A stretch of DNA of 64,000 nt from Megalonaias nervosa (GCA_016617855.1 JAECUM010017389.1:1-64000); one strand, 5' to 3'. Positions 39,865-50,362 are shown, counted from the first letter of the stretch. The notes: generated by a model not told the origin, from the letters alone. Numbers and translations: made by a program.

Positions 39865-40330
39865 CTATACTAGACGTAAAGAAGTCTCGAGCTTGTAAAT
39901 CTTTCCTTTAGTATGCCCAGTTTTCGAAGTCTTTCTTTTTTTCTTCCTCGACAACGGTACTACCTTGTCTAAGGTACCGTCATAAATGTACCGTAGTGTG
40001 ATGGGTGTAAAGGCCATAAAAAGGTAAGGACAGTGCGGAGACCATCGAGTATGTTCCAGAATAGCTGAATCGTTATAGATACACCGATCCATACGCAACC
40101 TCAGACCACAACTGAAACACTGTACTTCGTATCCCAATCCAGTCTCAGGTCCCAAGTAGACAAATTCTGTTCTAGCTAAAACATTCGAAGTAGGTAATCA
40201 TTCCCTATCCGTGGGCTATTTTTAAAAGTTTCCAATCGACTGGCACAATCACAATAGTCAGGCAAGAAGACAGGAAAATTGTATTGTTTGAACTTGGAGT
40301 TCTCAGTGGGTCCCTCGATCGATTCTTGCT
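39865..40330 (-). pseudogene. BIR-domain protein 2 (one frameshift), paralogue of BIR protein 1
   Basis: First frame: FPVFLPDYCDCASRLETFKN (about 40,290-40,230), matching the start of BIR protein 1. After a frameshift near 40,190 comes EVQCFSCGLRLRMDRCIYND and LEHTRWSPHCPYLF, giving C-x2-C and H-x6-C, then a basic tail (PLSRKKKRKTSKTGHTKGKI) that BIR protein 1 lacks. Tandem duplication followed by divergence is likely. All zinc ligands remain although the frame is broken. Confidence 0.65.
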
Positions 40331-40358
40331 GTGTCGAAGTAATCCTTCTTGTTGGTGG

Positions 40359-40559
40359 CTATCGTCTTGGAACCATTTTTTGTATACCAGTGTGTCCGTA
40401 CGGCAAAGTGAAGTGGTTGGGAAGTCGCACTCGCATCTGGTGCACTATTTGATACACTTCTTCCAGAGACCGACTGACGATTTGGTGTGTGGCTAAATGC
40501 ACAGCCTTGTGAAGTTGGTAGGTGGTCACTTTAAAATCTTCATCCTCTCCAGACTGCAT
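40359..40559 (-). CDS. Small hypothetical protein between polymerase B and BIR genes
   Basis: ATG near 40559 (MQSGEDEDFKVTTYQLHKAV), 66 codons, helical, His-rich (LHKAVHLATHQIVSRSLEEV). It follows the truncated polymerase end within about 15 bp. Not recognised; it could be a remnant of the missing polymerase C-terminus but has no YxDTDS motif. Confidence 0.35.
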   Translation of the reverse strand: MQSGEDEDFKVTTYQLHKAVHLATHQIVSRSLEEVYQIVHQMRVRLPNHFTLPYGHTGIQKMVPRR

Positions 40560-40575
40560 GGCTTAATTCAATATG

Positions 40576-42605
40576 TCAAGCTTCGGACAATTTTAAGAGA
40601 GCATTGGCTGTCACGTAGGCCGCAATGATGACATTTCCAAATTCGTCGGCTTGTACAAAGTCCATTCTTCTTCGTAATTGACTAGGATTAAGTCTTTGCG
40701 AGGGACATCCACGTATTTCATGTATTTGGTTTTGTAGTGAATCATCTGGAAGTAGCGGGAAGGATCGGACAAATACTCCGTCTTGGGTAAAAACGGTCGT
40801 TGTGCCATTTTGTCCCACAAGCAACTTAACATCACTTTGGCGAACGGTCGTCGACCTTCTTTTTTCTCCACGTGGTCTAAAGTGATGCCTTCCTGCTCCA
40901 AGTATTTCTCTTTGAATTTCTTTTGGTCTTCGGGAGTCTGGAAGGAAGAATAACAGTTGGCGTCTTGTTTCAGTTTCAAAAAGGCATCCACGTAGTCTGC
41001 AAAAATGCCTTTCTTAGTTTCGTCACCCTCGTGGTACTGTTCTGTCTTGGGAAAGTGGTAAATTGCATACACTTCTAACAACTGGTATCCCAGGTCCAGA
41101 ATTTTAAACAATTCTACGCTGATCCACGTTCCTGTCAAGGTGCGTTCTTCCTGGGTGTGATGACAAGGTTGGTCTTGGTTGCACATTTCGGCAGAAGAAC
41201 GTTACAAGGGAAACCTTAGTTTTCTTTGGTAATGGTGAGGTCAAACGGGAAGATAAAAGTCGGTGGGAGGCAAGACTTTATATTTAATCAATCCTTCGTA
41301 TTGTTGAATGTTGTCTAGGTCGATGTGTTCCGTCAGCAATTACGGGTGCATTGAGGGAAAGTGACAATATTTGCACACGTAAGGATACAGCGAACACACG
41401 TGATCCTTGCGTCTTGAGATGTTGTTAGCTGGTAGGGGTGACAAAAGTGCGCTGACAAGCAGGGCAATGCACTCGTTCTTGTCCTTCGTCAAGACAGGGT
41501 TTAGGGGCCAGACATCCCGAAGATTTTGATCCACAATGTTTGTGTTGCTCTCGATTGTTATAGCCATTGTCACATTTCTCCCAATAATAATTGCATCCCA
41601 GGAATGCGGTAATACTGGTAATGGCATCGAAATGTTCATCGTGATGATAGACGTGAATGTATTTTCCGTCTTTGAAATTTGTGCCTGGAAACAACATAGG
41701 TCCGCGCACTTCTTGAGGGTGTACTTTCAAGGTGTAGCGCGGAGCCCCGACGTCTTGCAATTTTTGCATTTCAGGAATGCCACAGGGTGTATCTTTGGAT
41801 AGGCCAGCTTGCTGTAACAGGAGTTCTGCTTCACTTCGTTGTTTGGCTCGGTCCGATTGTCGAGTAGATTTCTAGGTTCTTTTCCATTCTACCGTGTCGT
41901 TCTTGTCGGCATATGTTCATCCCACCACGATGGACCTGACTAAACACATCTTGTCTTGAGGGTTGTTAATTTGGACGAGGCCCATTTTGGTGCTGCAAAG
42001 GTCGTCCACGAATAACTCCTTTAAGCGTCCGATCCCTTTGGGAGGAGAAACGTGGGCCATGTACAGTGTTGCTTTTCCATCGGTGATGTGAAACTTGTCG
42101 TTGGACTGCTGCACGTGTTGAATCTTGTCGATGACTTTGGAAGGTGTCACTTCTGATGGCCTGCTAAACTCGATCCAAACAGGGGGTCCACACTGTCATG
42201 ATAAATGGAAAGTGTCAAGCGATTGTCTTCATTGGCCCGAAATTGCTGTTTCAGTGTGGTTAACAAAGAATCCCACAAATCGGTGATGAACCCCTCTGCT
42301 TTCTTTAACGGTAGGTCGGATTTGAAATCTTTAAATTTCACCGTGTACGTGTAGGCTGTGGTTGTAAATTTTCTGGAGGAGCGTTGATCCGTCTCTAGAA
42401 TGTAGTAGTACTTTTCACGGGTTAATGGTGGTGCATCTTGGTTTGGTGTAGACTCTCTGGGTCTGGATTCTGGCTCACTCATGTCATCTTCAAAATCTCT
42501 GGGATGAATTTGAGCTAAGACTTCAGCTACTGTGCGAGGTGATAGGTCACGTTTCCGCCTCTTACATTCTTCTCCTTTCTTCACGAAATGATGCGATCGT
42601 TTCAT
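40576..42605 (-). pseudogene. Family B DNA polymerase of a second Polinton type, internally deleted and C-terminally truncated
   Basis: ATG 42605 (MKRSHHFVKKGEECKRRKRD) lies 50 nt downstream of TATATA. N-terminal frames: YYYILETDQRSSRKFTTTAY; then MGLVQINNPQDKMCLVRSIV; then FDAITSITAFLGCNYYWEKC with a Cys-rich zinc region. No exonuclease I-III motifs follow; the sequence jumps near 41,340 to a palm part (YHFPKTEQYHEG) and motif B AKVMLSCLWDKMAQR with Asp replacing the usual Gly. The last recognisable part is FGNVIIAAYVTANALLKLSE. Motif C (YxDTDS) is missing. About 680 codons instead of roughly 1100. Cannot be active as it stands. Confidence 0.8.
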
Positions 42606-42650
42606 CTTGATTGCAAAACGTCAAATGATAACATTTTAAACGCCATGGTC

Positions 42651-42692
42651 CCCTATATAACAATGTAAAGTCAGTGCCTTCCTTATAAAAAG
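42651..42692. promoter_or_regulatory. Divergent TATA boxes between polymerase B and the zinc-knuckle gene
   Basis: CTATATAA at 42,653-42,660 is palindromic enough to serve the minus strand (TTATATAG), 50 nt before the polymerase ATG, and CTTATAAAAAGG at 42,682-42,693 serves the + gene. The TATA-to-ATG spacing on the minus side equals that of other genes of this element. Confidence 0.55.
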
Positions 42693-42771
42693 GGTCAGTG
42701 TCTTCCCTTAAAGTATTCATTTCACTCTCAGTCCTACCATAAAGATAGAATAGCCCACATAGATCGAACTT

Positions 42772-43254
42772 CTGATCAGAGCTTTGCCAAGTTTCACACG
42801 AAGGTTTTCTTCAGAGAAGGCGACGGACTATTCCCTCTCCTTTAGAGATAAAAGTCAAGATACTTGCTATATCTGTCAGAAGAAAGGGCATTGGTCTTCT
42901 GAAAGCCTACAACGTCAAAGCAAGACAAGCGTCAAAAGAGACAAAGGTCAAGATACCTGTTATCATTGTCAACAGAAAGGACATTGGTCTTCAGACTGCC
43001 CAAAGAAACAACAGGAGCAGAATGGAAAGCGGGGTTCCGAACAGGAAGAACCCATACACGTCCAGAAAGAGAAGAAAAGAAGACGAGAAGAAAGTGAGGA
43101 GGAAAAGGAGGAAAAACCTGTGACAGTGAAGAAATCCAAAAAAGGAGAGAGTAAACAAAGACAAAGAACAAAGAAAAATGAACTTTTTAAAGTGATGTGT
43201 TGTGAATTGGATTGTAAAGTTGTACCAGAGAATATACCAGAAAGAAAAACGTAA
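42772..43254 (+). pseudogene. Double CCHC zinc-knuckle protein, no ATG found, first knuckle damaged
   Basis: Plus-strand frame open from 42,763 to TGA-bounded 43,254 but without any ATG before the knuckles. Knuckle 1 is CYICQKKGHWSSES, with Ser in place of the last Cys; knuckle 2 CYHCQQKGHWSSDC is complete. Around them are near-duplicate segments (DKSQDTCYICQKKGHWSSES / DKGQDTCYHCQQKGHWSSDC). The C-terminal half is extremely charged (KEKKRRREESEEEKEEKPVT). CCHC knuckles bind single-stranded nucleic acid. The start may be in an upstream exon or mutated. No histone-type stem-loop follows on this strand. Confidence 0.55.
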
Positions 43255-43367
43255 GTGTCTCCTGGTATTGATTTTTATAATAAGGACTTACACTCATGCA
43301 CTCACACACGTCCATCATGAGAAGAAAGGGATTTTGAGTTTTAATTCATTTTGGCAAACATTGAGTT

Positions 43368-43380
43368 GTCTCTTTTTGAG
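43368..43380 (-). promoter_or_regulatory. Purine-rich histone-downstream-element-like motif
   Basis: Minus strand CTCAAAAAGAGAC, 10 nt past the stem-loop at 43,391-43,406. It is the one closest in look to animal histone HDEs (CAAGAAAGA type). Confidence 0.5.
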
Positions 43381-43390
43381 AAAGATGGGT

Positions 43391-43406
43391 GGCCCTGAAA
43401 AGGACC
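43391..43406 (-). terminator. Histone-type 3' stem-loop, best copy
   Basis: Minus strand AAC-GGTCCTTTTCAGGGCC-ACCCA: six pairs including one T-G wobble, TTTC loop, and the canonical ACCCA after the stem. It lies 45 nt beyond a TGA at 43,452 that closes the downstream frame of the gene starting at 44,056. Confidence 0.75.
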
Positions 43407-43451
43407 GTTGTGTGTTTGTTTTTTGTTATTTTTTGTTTTAAGAAAACAAAC

Positions 43452-44056
43452 TCAGGAACGGGAAGTAATAAGCTTTAACTGCCTTATCCCTTTGCCACGG
43501 CCAAGGCCTACTTCTGGACCTACTACTGTCGAAGATTTGGTAGAGATTACTAGTGTTGGTATCTCAGGCGTAGTAGGTGTGTTGACGGGGTTGGACTGTT
43601 TGGCTCGGAAAGGCCTTTTTTTCTTGGCTCGTATTATAGAAGTCTGATGAAGTCTGCCAAAATATCTAAGAGTACTGTCACCGTTTTTCTTTCATTGTCC
43701 TCATTCTCTCCTAGACCTTGTTTCTTCTCTGCTTTTTCTTCTTCCTGTCGTTTTCTTCTTGCCTCTTGTTCTTGCTGTTGCTGGTGAATAAAAAAGGCTT
43801 GTTCTGCTTCTTTCTGCTGTTGCAAAAATTTTTCCAATTCTTCTTTCTGTCTCTGTTTAAAATCCTGGACGTACGGTGAAGGTGATGGTACCGGAACAAA
43901 TTCTTGTGAAGAAGAGAGAAAATCCACTAAATCCCAATTAAAATCGTTCTCTTCTGGAAGTAGGACTTTGTATGCTTTTTTAGCCGCTGATATGCCATCA
44001 CTTCTCGTCTCCACAGCCGGTGCACCTAAATTCATCGTCTTCGTAGTTTCCGTCAT
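43452..44056 (-). pseudogene. Accessory protein 4 of Polinton 2: Gln/Glu-rich coiled-coil, likely frameshifted C-terminus
   Basis: ATG 44056 (MTETTKTMNLGAPAVETRSD) opens 140 codons: an N-terminal domain (AAKKAYKVLLPEENDFNWDL), then a long coiled-coil (KQRQKEELEKFLQQQKEAEQ, QQQQEQEARRKRQEEEKAEK), stopping at 43,634. The adjacent frame continues open from about 43,630 to a TGA at 43,452 with a basic, Pro/Thr-rich tail (KKKRPFRAKQSNPVNTPTTP), so the gene probably once ended there, 45 nt before the histone-like stem-loop. A TATA box (minus, 44,104-44,110) lies 48 nt upstream. Probably related in style to accessory proteins 1-3. Confidence 0.55.
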
Positions 44057-44100
44057 GTTCTAACTCTGCCGCATTGATTCACTGCACAATGACGCTAGCG

Positions 44101-44245
44101 CACTTATATAGGGAATATGACGTCACAGGCACTCTCCTCGGATTGGAAGATAGACTCCTCACTCTAACTGAATTTTGTAACGCGTGTTATGATTGGTGAA
44201 AGAAATCAATCCATTTCAATCCGCTGTTCCACTATAAATAACCGC
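44101..44245. promoter_or_regulatory. Bidirectional promoter with TATA boxes, CRE palindrome and CCAAT-type elements
   Basis: Minus TATATAAG at about 44,103-44,110 serves the 44,056 start; plus CTATAAATA at 44,232-44,240 serves the 44,283 start; both are 43-50 nt from their ATG. Between them are a perfect CRE/ATF palindrome TGACGTCA (44,118-44,125) and several GATTGG / CAATCC boxes (about 44,141, 44,189 and 44,203-44,222). CCAAT and ATF-type sites are also typical of histone promoters. Confidence 0.6.
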
Positions 44246-44282
44246 GGTTCACCTCATTCCATTGACCTGTTCCCGTCACAAG

Positions 44283-44516
44283 ATGTGGACTAACATAGAA
44301 TCGTCTACCCTCCTATCACGGATGATGTTCGACCCGGACTATCCCATGTATGTCAAATCATCATGGGCAATTATCCAGATGACTGATACTGCCCTTTGGA
44401 AACGAAGAATCTATGTGCAATGGCAAGGCTGTCTGAAGAGAGTCTTAATCTACGGTCCAGATGTCAAACGAAGTTTGAGGAAAAGAAAAAGATCCGTGCG
44501 ATGCCTTCTATGTTAA
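44283..44516 (+). CDS. Accessory protein 5 of Polinton 2: small basic protein reading outward into the right TIR
   Basis: ATG 44283 (MWTNIESSTLLSRMMFDPDY), 77 codons, intact. The middle is Trp/Ile-rich (YVKSSWAIIQMTDTALWKRR) and the end strongly basic (YGPDVKRSLRKRKRSVRCLL). It is the only gene near the right end transcribed outward, and its 3' signal (stem-loop and downstream motif) lies in the TIR, mirroring accessory protein 1 at the left end. No family recognised. Confidence 0.6.
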   Translation: MWTNIESSTLLSRMMFDPDYPMYVKSSWAIIQMTDTALWKRRIYVQWQGCLKRVLIYGPDVKRSLRKRKRSVRCLLC

Positions 44517-44543
44517 CTGAATGGTGTTAACAAAACAACCAAA

Positions 44544-44559
44544 GTCCCTTTTCAGGGCC
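44544..44559 (+). terminator. Histone-type 3' stem-loop (right TIR)
   Basis: ACCAAA-GTCCCTTTTCAGGGCC-ACTCC: TTTC loop, five pairs and one T/C mismatch. The upstream ACCAAA and downstream ACTCC are histone-like flanks. It begins 28 nt after the TAA of the gene ending at 44,516. Confidence 0.7.
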
Positions 44560-44570
44560 ACTCCACTGCC

Positions 44571-44582
44571 TCGAAAAGATAT
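44571..44582 (+). promoter_or_regulatory. Purine-rich histone-downstream-element-like motif (right TIR)
   Basis: TCGAAAAGATAT, 11 nt after the stem-loop; same sequence and distance as in the left TIR. Confidence 0.55.
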
Positions 44583-44839
44583 ATATTTTCTCTTACCTAA
44601 AAAAATAATATTTAGTCGATATTTGGTGTGATAGATTTATGTTCATCAATCTATGTTTTTGTTCCTATTGACCCTAGACAGACCCAATCCCTTGTCGCTC
44701 TACATTCCCTATGTTCAATTCCCCTTGAGCCTAAACAATTCCGATCTGCTCTATATTAAATTCCCGTTATGAGTCCAAAGTGCCGGGACCCTTTTAACAT
44801 AGAAATCCCATTGGGTCTAAAGAGCCTCCCTTCACTACT

Positions 44840-45243
44840 CAGGCACGAGGGCAGGGCCTAGCACGTCTTGAAAACTGAAGCACAGATGCTGCCTTACGAG
44901 TATCTTATAATATGTTAAGGCATGACAGAGCCTGCGACGACTGCATCCCGTGTTTCTAAAGGCATATTTTTGGCCACGGTTCTCATGGCCAAGTTGGCAA
45001 CGACCAGTTGAACTATGGCGGCAACGTTTTGTCTTGGCCATCATCAGTGAAAACTTGGTGAGGCGATCACGTAACGCTTTCTCAGCCTTCAGCTGCCGGC
45101 GGCAGTGCCTCCTTCGCCTGACAGTCGGGTCGCTGGCTTTTGTCATCACCCAATCACGTACCATAGTGTACACAAAAAAAAAAAAAACGTAGTAGGCTCG
45201 GTTTCAGACGATCATTATAAGCTGAACAAATAAGTGCATTTTT
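44840..45243. other. Interval between Polinton 2 and Polinton 3 remnants
   Basis: A minus frame at 45,173-44,835 is Arg-rich (TVRRRRHCRRQLKAEKALRD) and an overlapping frame is Ala/Val-rich (NVAAIVQLVVANLAMRTVAK), so this may be a broken small cationic gene of Polinton 3 cut by the end of Polinton 2. I cannot assign it. An A15 run lies at about 45,173-45,187. Confidence 0.3.
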
Positions 45244-45900
45244 TCAACCTCTAATGCATAAAAAGTCAATGATTAGCGTCTCGTTGCAGAGGTCGAGTAG
45301 GTTATCATCCTGGTTGGTGAGAGTAAAGAACATTTTGTAGGGAATTTCGCAAGGCAAGTAGACGCGCAGAGGTTGTACCAAGAACTGGCATGGTCCCTGG
45401 TCCAGAGTTCATCTATAAAACACTTAGCCGTAACTGGCATTATCGCTGATGAAGGAGTCCACCTCATACTCTCCAACAACATCGCATGTAAGGTATACAT
45501 GTATTCTGGTGGTGATCTGCACTATGTCGGTACGAACTTAAAACCTTGGCCGTGAATTGCGCTCGCGGAGTCCTTTGTGGAGGAACTTCCTAACAACTGA
45601 CGCAAGCTTGAGTTTGCGATTTCAACATGGATGTGGCTGAATTGATCTCTATCGCTACGGATAGGATTGAATCCTTGCCAACAATGCAAATTTTGGTGCA
45701 GTCGCCTTTCAAGGCTCCAAAGTAAATCGCAGATTTCCCGGTCAAAAACATCTATTTCGTAAACACCCGTTGAGTTTCAAGCTGTCGCCATTGTCGGAGG
45801 AAAACGCAACGGTATTGCTAACCAAATGACCCTGAAAGGATGTTTTGGTCAGCTGTAGTAGACTCAAATAGATATCACTCTCGCCCTTGGTCACAAAGGA
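45244..45900 (-). pseudogene. Capsid-type (penton-like) protein of Polinton 3, multiple frameshifts
   Basis: The clearest block, read on minus, is LVQPLRVYLPCEIPYKMFFT and TLTNQDDNLLDLCNETLIID, ending with a TGA at 45,244. It parallels the end of the Polinton 1 capsid protein at 6.7-7.4 kb (MTLTDQSGHQI then NNETVTYYLHLRV). Upstream blocks in other frames (TKGESDIYLSLLQLTKTSFQ, FDREICDLLWSLERRLHQNL, VYLTCDVVGEYEVDSFISDN) look beta-rich and collinear. Family by motif similarity only. Confidence 0.5.
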
Positions 45901-46068
45901 GGTTTCTAAAGTCGCCGAGGTTCTAGCTCGTATTTACAAGCAAGGATGGGGCCTCTAAAGTTGTCCAATTTGTTGCAGGTTCATTCAGTCAGGATTTTTT
46001 AGACGTAGTTTTGCAACTCTAAGCTAAGCACGGTATGCGTATGAGGAAAGTCGAGTCACTGGAACCGT

Positions 46069-46425
46069 TCACCAGAACTCTGGCTGAATGGCTGTTTGGG
46101 CACTAGTAGACCAGGGAGATGTTGCTTGTCGAGAGCGAGACAGCAAAGCATAATACTGAGCGGGTTGGCGGTTGCCGATAATTGTGGCGCCCCTAAACTG
46201 TGAGATACCACAGGCATAGAACATACTGATCACGTTCTGCCACCTCTGCGCGGTCAGCAACGTCTCCAGCGTCTGTGACGCGATCGATTGGTTTGGACGG
46301 GCAATGCCCGACTTGAAATATCCTGATACAGTATGTAAATGCGCCGAGAGTTGGAAGGTGGATAACACCGTGCCACCGATCTTGAAGTTGCTCAGGGTGT
46401 TCATCATATCTGACACGTCTGACAT
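46069..46425 (-). CDS. Unrecognised open frame between Polinton 3 polymerase and capsid gene
   Basis: 118 codons, Ser/Gln/Thr-rich (QTLETLLTAQRWQNVISMFY), with no stop although neighbours are broken. It directly follows the polymerase C-terminus on the same strand. It could be an accessory gene or an open frame by chance in GC-richer DNA. Confidence 0.3.
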   Translation of the reverse strand: MSDVSDMMNTLSNFKIGGTVLSTFQLSAHLHTVSGYFKSGIARPNQSIASQTLETLLTAQRWQNVISMFYACGISQFRGATIIGNRQPAQYYALLSRSRQATSPWSTSAQTAIQPEFW

Positions 46426-46589
46426 CGCAGTACAGTCATTTATATGTCATCGTTCTGGTGGTGGTTCTCGACGTAGAAAATTCGTGCAGGAAGAATTACA
46501 GATTGTAGGTACACATATATCATCTGAGGACATTCTTATCCATGACCCTGGCGAAGAGCTTGTTGCGGTGCTCCTCCGCCCAGGCTTCT

Positions 46590-48416
46590 TACCCTTGTGC
46601 TGCGCGATAGTAGCCGTATATTCACTGTCAGGTGCAATCCACTTTTTGGTCTTCAGGGGATTAAAACTTGCTTTTGTACAGACAGTACACCACAGTTTTG
46701 TGGTGCGAGGGTCGGTCACCTAGCGGCGGAACTCTTTTCATCTTGGAGATATTCAGGGTGCCAAACGTCTAATTCTACAATTGTCCTTGACATGCCTTTG
46801 ACTTTCCGCTTATCAGTGATGTCTACTATGTATACGGAATACATCTTTGGATGTAGTCCGACAATGTTGGCAATGGGCTTTCCCAGTCGTTCGGTCACAT
46901 CAATGAGCATTTTTCTTTAGCCATATTATGGTAAAGATCGTCGGTCTTGATGTTCGGAAGCAGACTTTCAGTGTTAGTATAAAGCAACTGCACATCGTGA
47001 AGTAATACCAGAAATTATATTCCAGCTTCAAGGATGCAGCCCTTAGTTGTTCTAGCAGCACAAGTGAACATTGATTCAAGTACTGGCGCATCGATAGACT
47101 TAAAGTCACCTTGTGGTAGTTTTTGCATCATGGTTTGATCGTAAAGCTTGTATTAATTTGATAGATATGTAACTTTTCGACTTTTTACTGTCTTATTATG
47201 TACACATTGGGTTGTTTGATTTGGCATGCCTATGGCTTGCTATCAGAATGCAGCAGTGGATGCCATTATCAGTAAATTGATGCATGAAGATGTCTGTAAG
47301 TATCTCCAGCTTGGTGTATGTAATTTTGAGAATAGCATCGAACTCATTACAGGTAAACTGTAGTACTGAAATGAGTCAAGAAAGTATCCTTAGCGAAGCA
47401 TCACGGGAGGTCTCACATACATCCGCCATCAAAAGCCCGTCGGTTACAATGAATGATTGTAGCACCTTCAAAGTCCTGATATCCAATGGTTTTACACATG
47501 TCATGCATATGCGGGTAGCCTTTCTAAAAAATTACCATTGCAGCTTAAATAACTGTAAAGGCATCCACGGGATACAATTACGTTTTTTCCCAATCGTTCC
47601 CAGCTGTTCATGTACTCGTACGAGTAAACTCCATTGCACAGCAGAGGATAATGTCATGCGCAGTTTGTCTTGCTGTGGCAAGGAACACATTCTTGGGCAC
47701 GTTAGCTATCAGTTTCTCAAGGCTGCTGTTCCGAATTGGAGACTGATAAACTGTAACTGCTCTTGCGAAAAAGTCAACTTAATTTCCATGTTGTTTGGAG
47801 TTAAGCTTACTTTTCTAGACGAGTCTGTTCCGATCACATCCATAATAAGATGGCCGTAATAGATGGCGGGTTATGAATAACAGTTGGTAGCTTTGTTTTA
47901 TTTTGGATAGATGTACAGCTTTAGGCATTCACCATTGACATGACAGTGGTCTCGCACCCTGTCGTTACCTAGATCTTTGATGCAGATGTGACAGTCTAAG
48001 CCTTTATTGAAATCACTCAAGTCGTCTCCAGGCATATTAATTTTCGTCTTGTTTTGAAACACCTCTAAGATGTCTTCCATCTCATGATCAAGCCCCTGAA
48101 TGAAAGTGGCAACTGCATTTTTGCCGCTGTATAACAAATGCTCCTTGGAAATGTCATCACTGTGAAGAAGTATGCAGCAAACGCTGTATGGGATCTGTTT
48201 AGCGATTTTGTGTGTCCGAGAACAGTTATGTTGGGGTGTGAGCTCCATGAATATTCTCTTCAGAAAACACTTAAATTGCCGAAACCATGCGGTTGCGGCA
48301 TGTGGTAGTAGCTTTAAACAGGGTCTAGCAAAATTAAGTGACACTGTATCGAACCCTACCTGCTTGATACTGGTCAATAAAATACATATCTTCTCAGACA
48401 TTGAAAGGAAAAGCAT
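46590..48416 (-). pseudogene. Protein-primed family B DNA polymerase of Polinton 3, internal deletions and frameshifts
   Basis: Collinear blocks on minus: IPYSVCCILLHSDDISKEHL and LDCHICIKDLGNDRVRDHCH (48,230-47,940, zinc-binding/HxH segment); SPIRNSSLEKLIANVPKN (about 47,730); VYSYEYMNSWERLGKN (about 47,610); TDGLLMADVCETSRDASLR then KLEILTDIF (47,450-47,290); the motif C block VQLLYTNTESLLPNIKTDDL (about 46,970); GKPIANIVGLHPKMYSVYIV (46,880); and C-terminal FNPLKTKKWIAPDSEYTATI (46,660). Motif B (KLMNNS) is not seen, so the region between about 47,280 and 47,000 is deleted. It belongs with the polymerase type of Polinton 1, not of Polinton 2. Confidence 0.75.
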
Positions 48417-48880
48417 AATTTGTAACTTTAGTAAGCTTACAAATGTTCTGATTATTCATTTTTAAGAATAGTCTCTTTTTCCATGCAACATTGCTCTCTC
48501 AAATGATAGCTAAATATCGCGGCATTAGTATTTAATAGTGATTGAATGTTTCCCAACATATGTTGTCTATATCACGTTTTCCTTTGATCTCTAACGTCAA
48601 TAAAAAGCGGCGGCGATATTTGGATCACTTGACTAGGCAATGTCAGAAATGATGAAGTATGGTTTTAACTTTATAAACTCTGTAAAGCTGGCTCTTGCGT
48701 TGGCTTATTAAAGAGACCAAATGCATTTTAAGCTTTGAGAACGAGAAGACAGACATTCTGCTTATCGATATGAAGTTGGGAGGAATCGATTCAATGGCTC
48801 TTAAGCTTGCTTACTCATGCTTAAAGGAACTACTACATGCCGGTACCGTATGGTTTCTGAGAATTCCATGGTTTATAGCG
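48270..48880. repeat. Inverted pair of related coding segments
   Basis: The + segment 48,730-48,880 (CTTAAGCTTGCTTACTCATG ... CTACATGCCGGTACCGTATG) and the reverse complement of 48,270-48,420 (CTTAATTTTGCTAGACCCTG ... CCACATGCCGCAACCGCATG) align base by base with moderate divergence. The translated versions (LKLAYSCLKELLHAGTVW and LNFARPCLKLLPHAATAW) agree as well. The minus copy is continuous with the polymerase frame. It could mark a palindromic end or a second Polinton 3 copy in opposite orientation. Confidence 0.55.
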
Positions 48881-48959
48881 TTAACTTATTATTTGGAGAG
48901 AGGCAGTGGTGGCACAACCGGTAATAGCACGATTGATTAACAATGGTGTGGGTAAAGCT

Positions 48960-49860
<901 letters not shown>

Positions 49861-49863
49861 ATA

Positions 49864-49993
49864 TAATGATTATGGTTATATATTTATCAAGTATTAAATT
49901 TACGTAATCACTCAACTTTGTCAGTGATCAGTTAGTGAGTTATTAGGCAAAATTTGCAGTTGATAAATACCAAGCCATGATAATTTAATCCTT
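49864..49993. mobile_element. Foldback MITE, diverged copy
   Basis: Left arm ATGATTATGG ... TATTTATCAA ... ATTAAATTTACGTAATCACT pairs imperfectly with right arm AGTGAGTTATTAGGCAAAAT ... GATAAATACCAAGCCATGAT. Same family and length as the near-perfect hairpin at 52,428-52,583. Confidence 0.75.
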
Positions 49994-50362
49994 ACAATTC
50001 CAATTTTCCCGCTTTCTGTCATGAAATCTGCTGGTTCCATCAATAAATTTGATTTTAAGCAGCACACAATTTTCTTTCATTGACATATTACCCCATCTTC
50101 GCTAGCCAAGAGTCGTCGATCCATATCCTTCATTGTTGATGTGGAACTAAGTATGTCAATGGCTCCTTGCTAACGAGAACGATCCAGATGTACAGAATCA
50201 CAACACAAGAGTGAAAAGCCCGCCACATATATTCTTTTTCTAATGAGTTTAGTGTTAGAGTGCAGAATGCACTGTGCGATTGCAGTGTTTAAATCAATGT
50301 AACCCTTTTCTCTCGGGTTGCAAATTTTTATCTGAGGTCATTGTTGTGGGGTGGGGCGTTGC

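Larger units (their letters stand above)
44534..44818 (-). repeat. Right terminal inverted repeat of Polinton 2
   Basis: Reverse complement of 26,567-26,852; its outer end is near GGGTCT at 44,813-44,818. It contains the stem-loop at 44,544 and the TCGAAAAGATAT motif, both read on +. Confidence 0.92.

Noticed and set aside
43596..43612. A further histone-like hairpin (minus GGCCTTTCCGAGCC)
   Set aside because: The stem pairs poorly, the loop is wrong, and it lies within a frame that still appears coding; the hairpin at 43,391 fits better.
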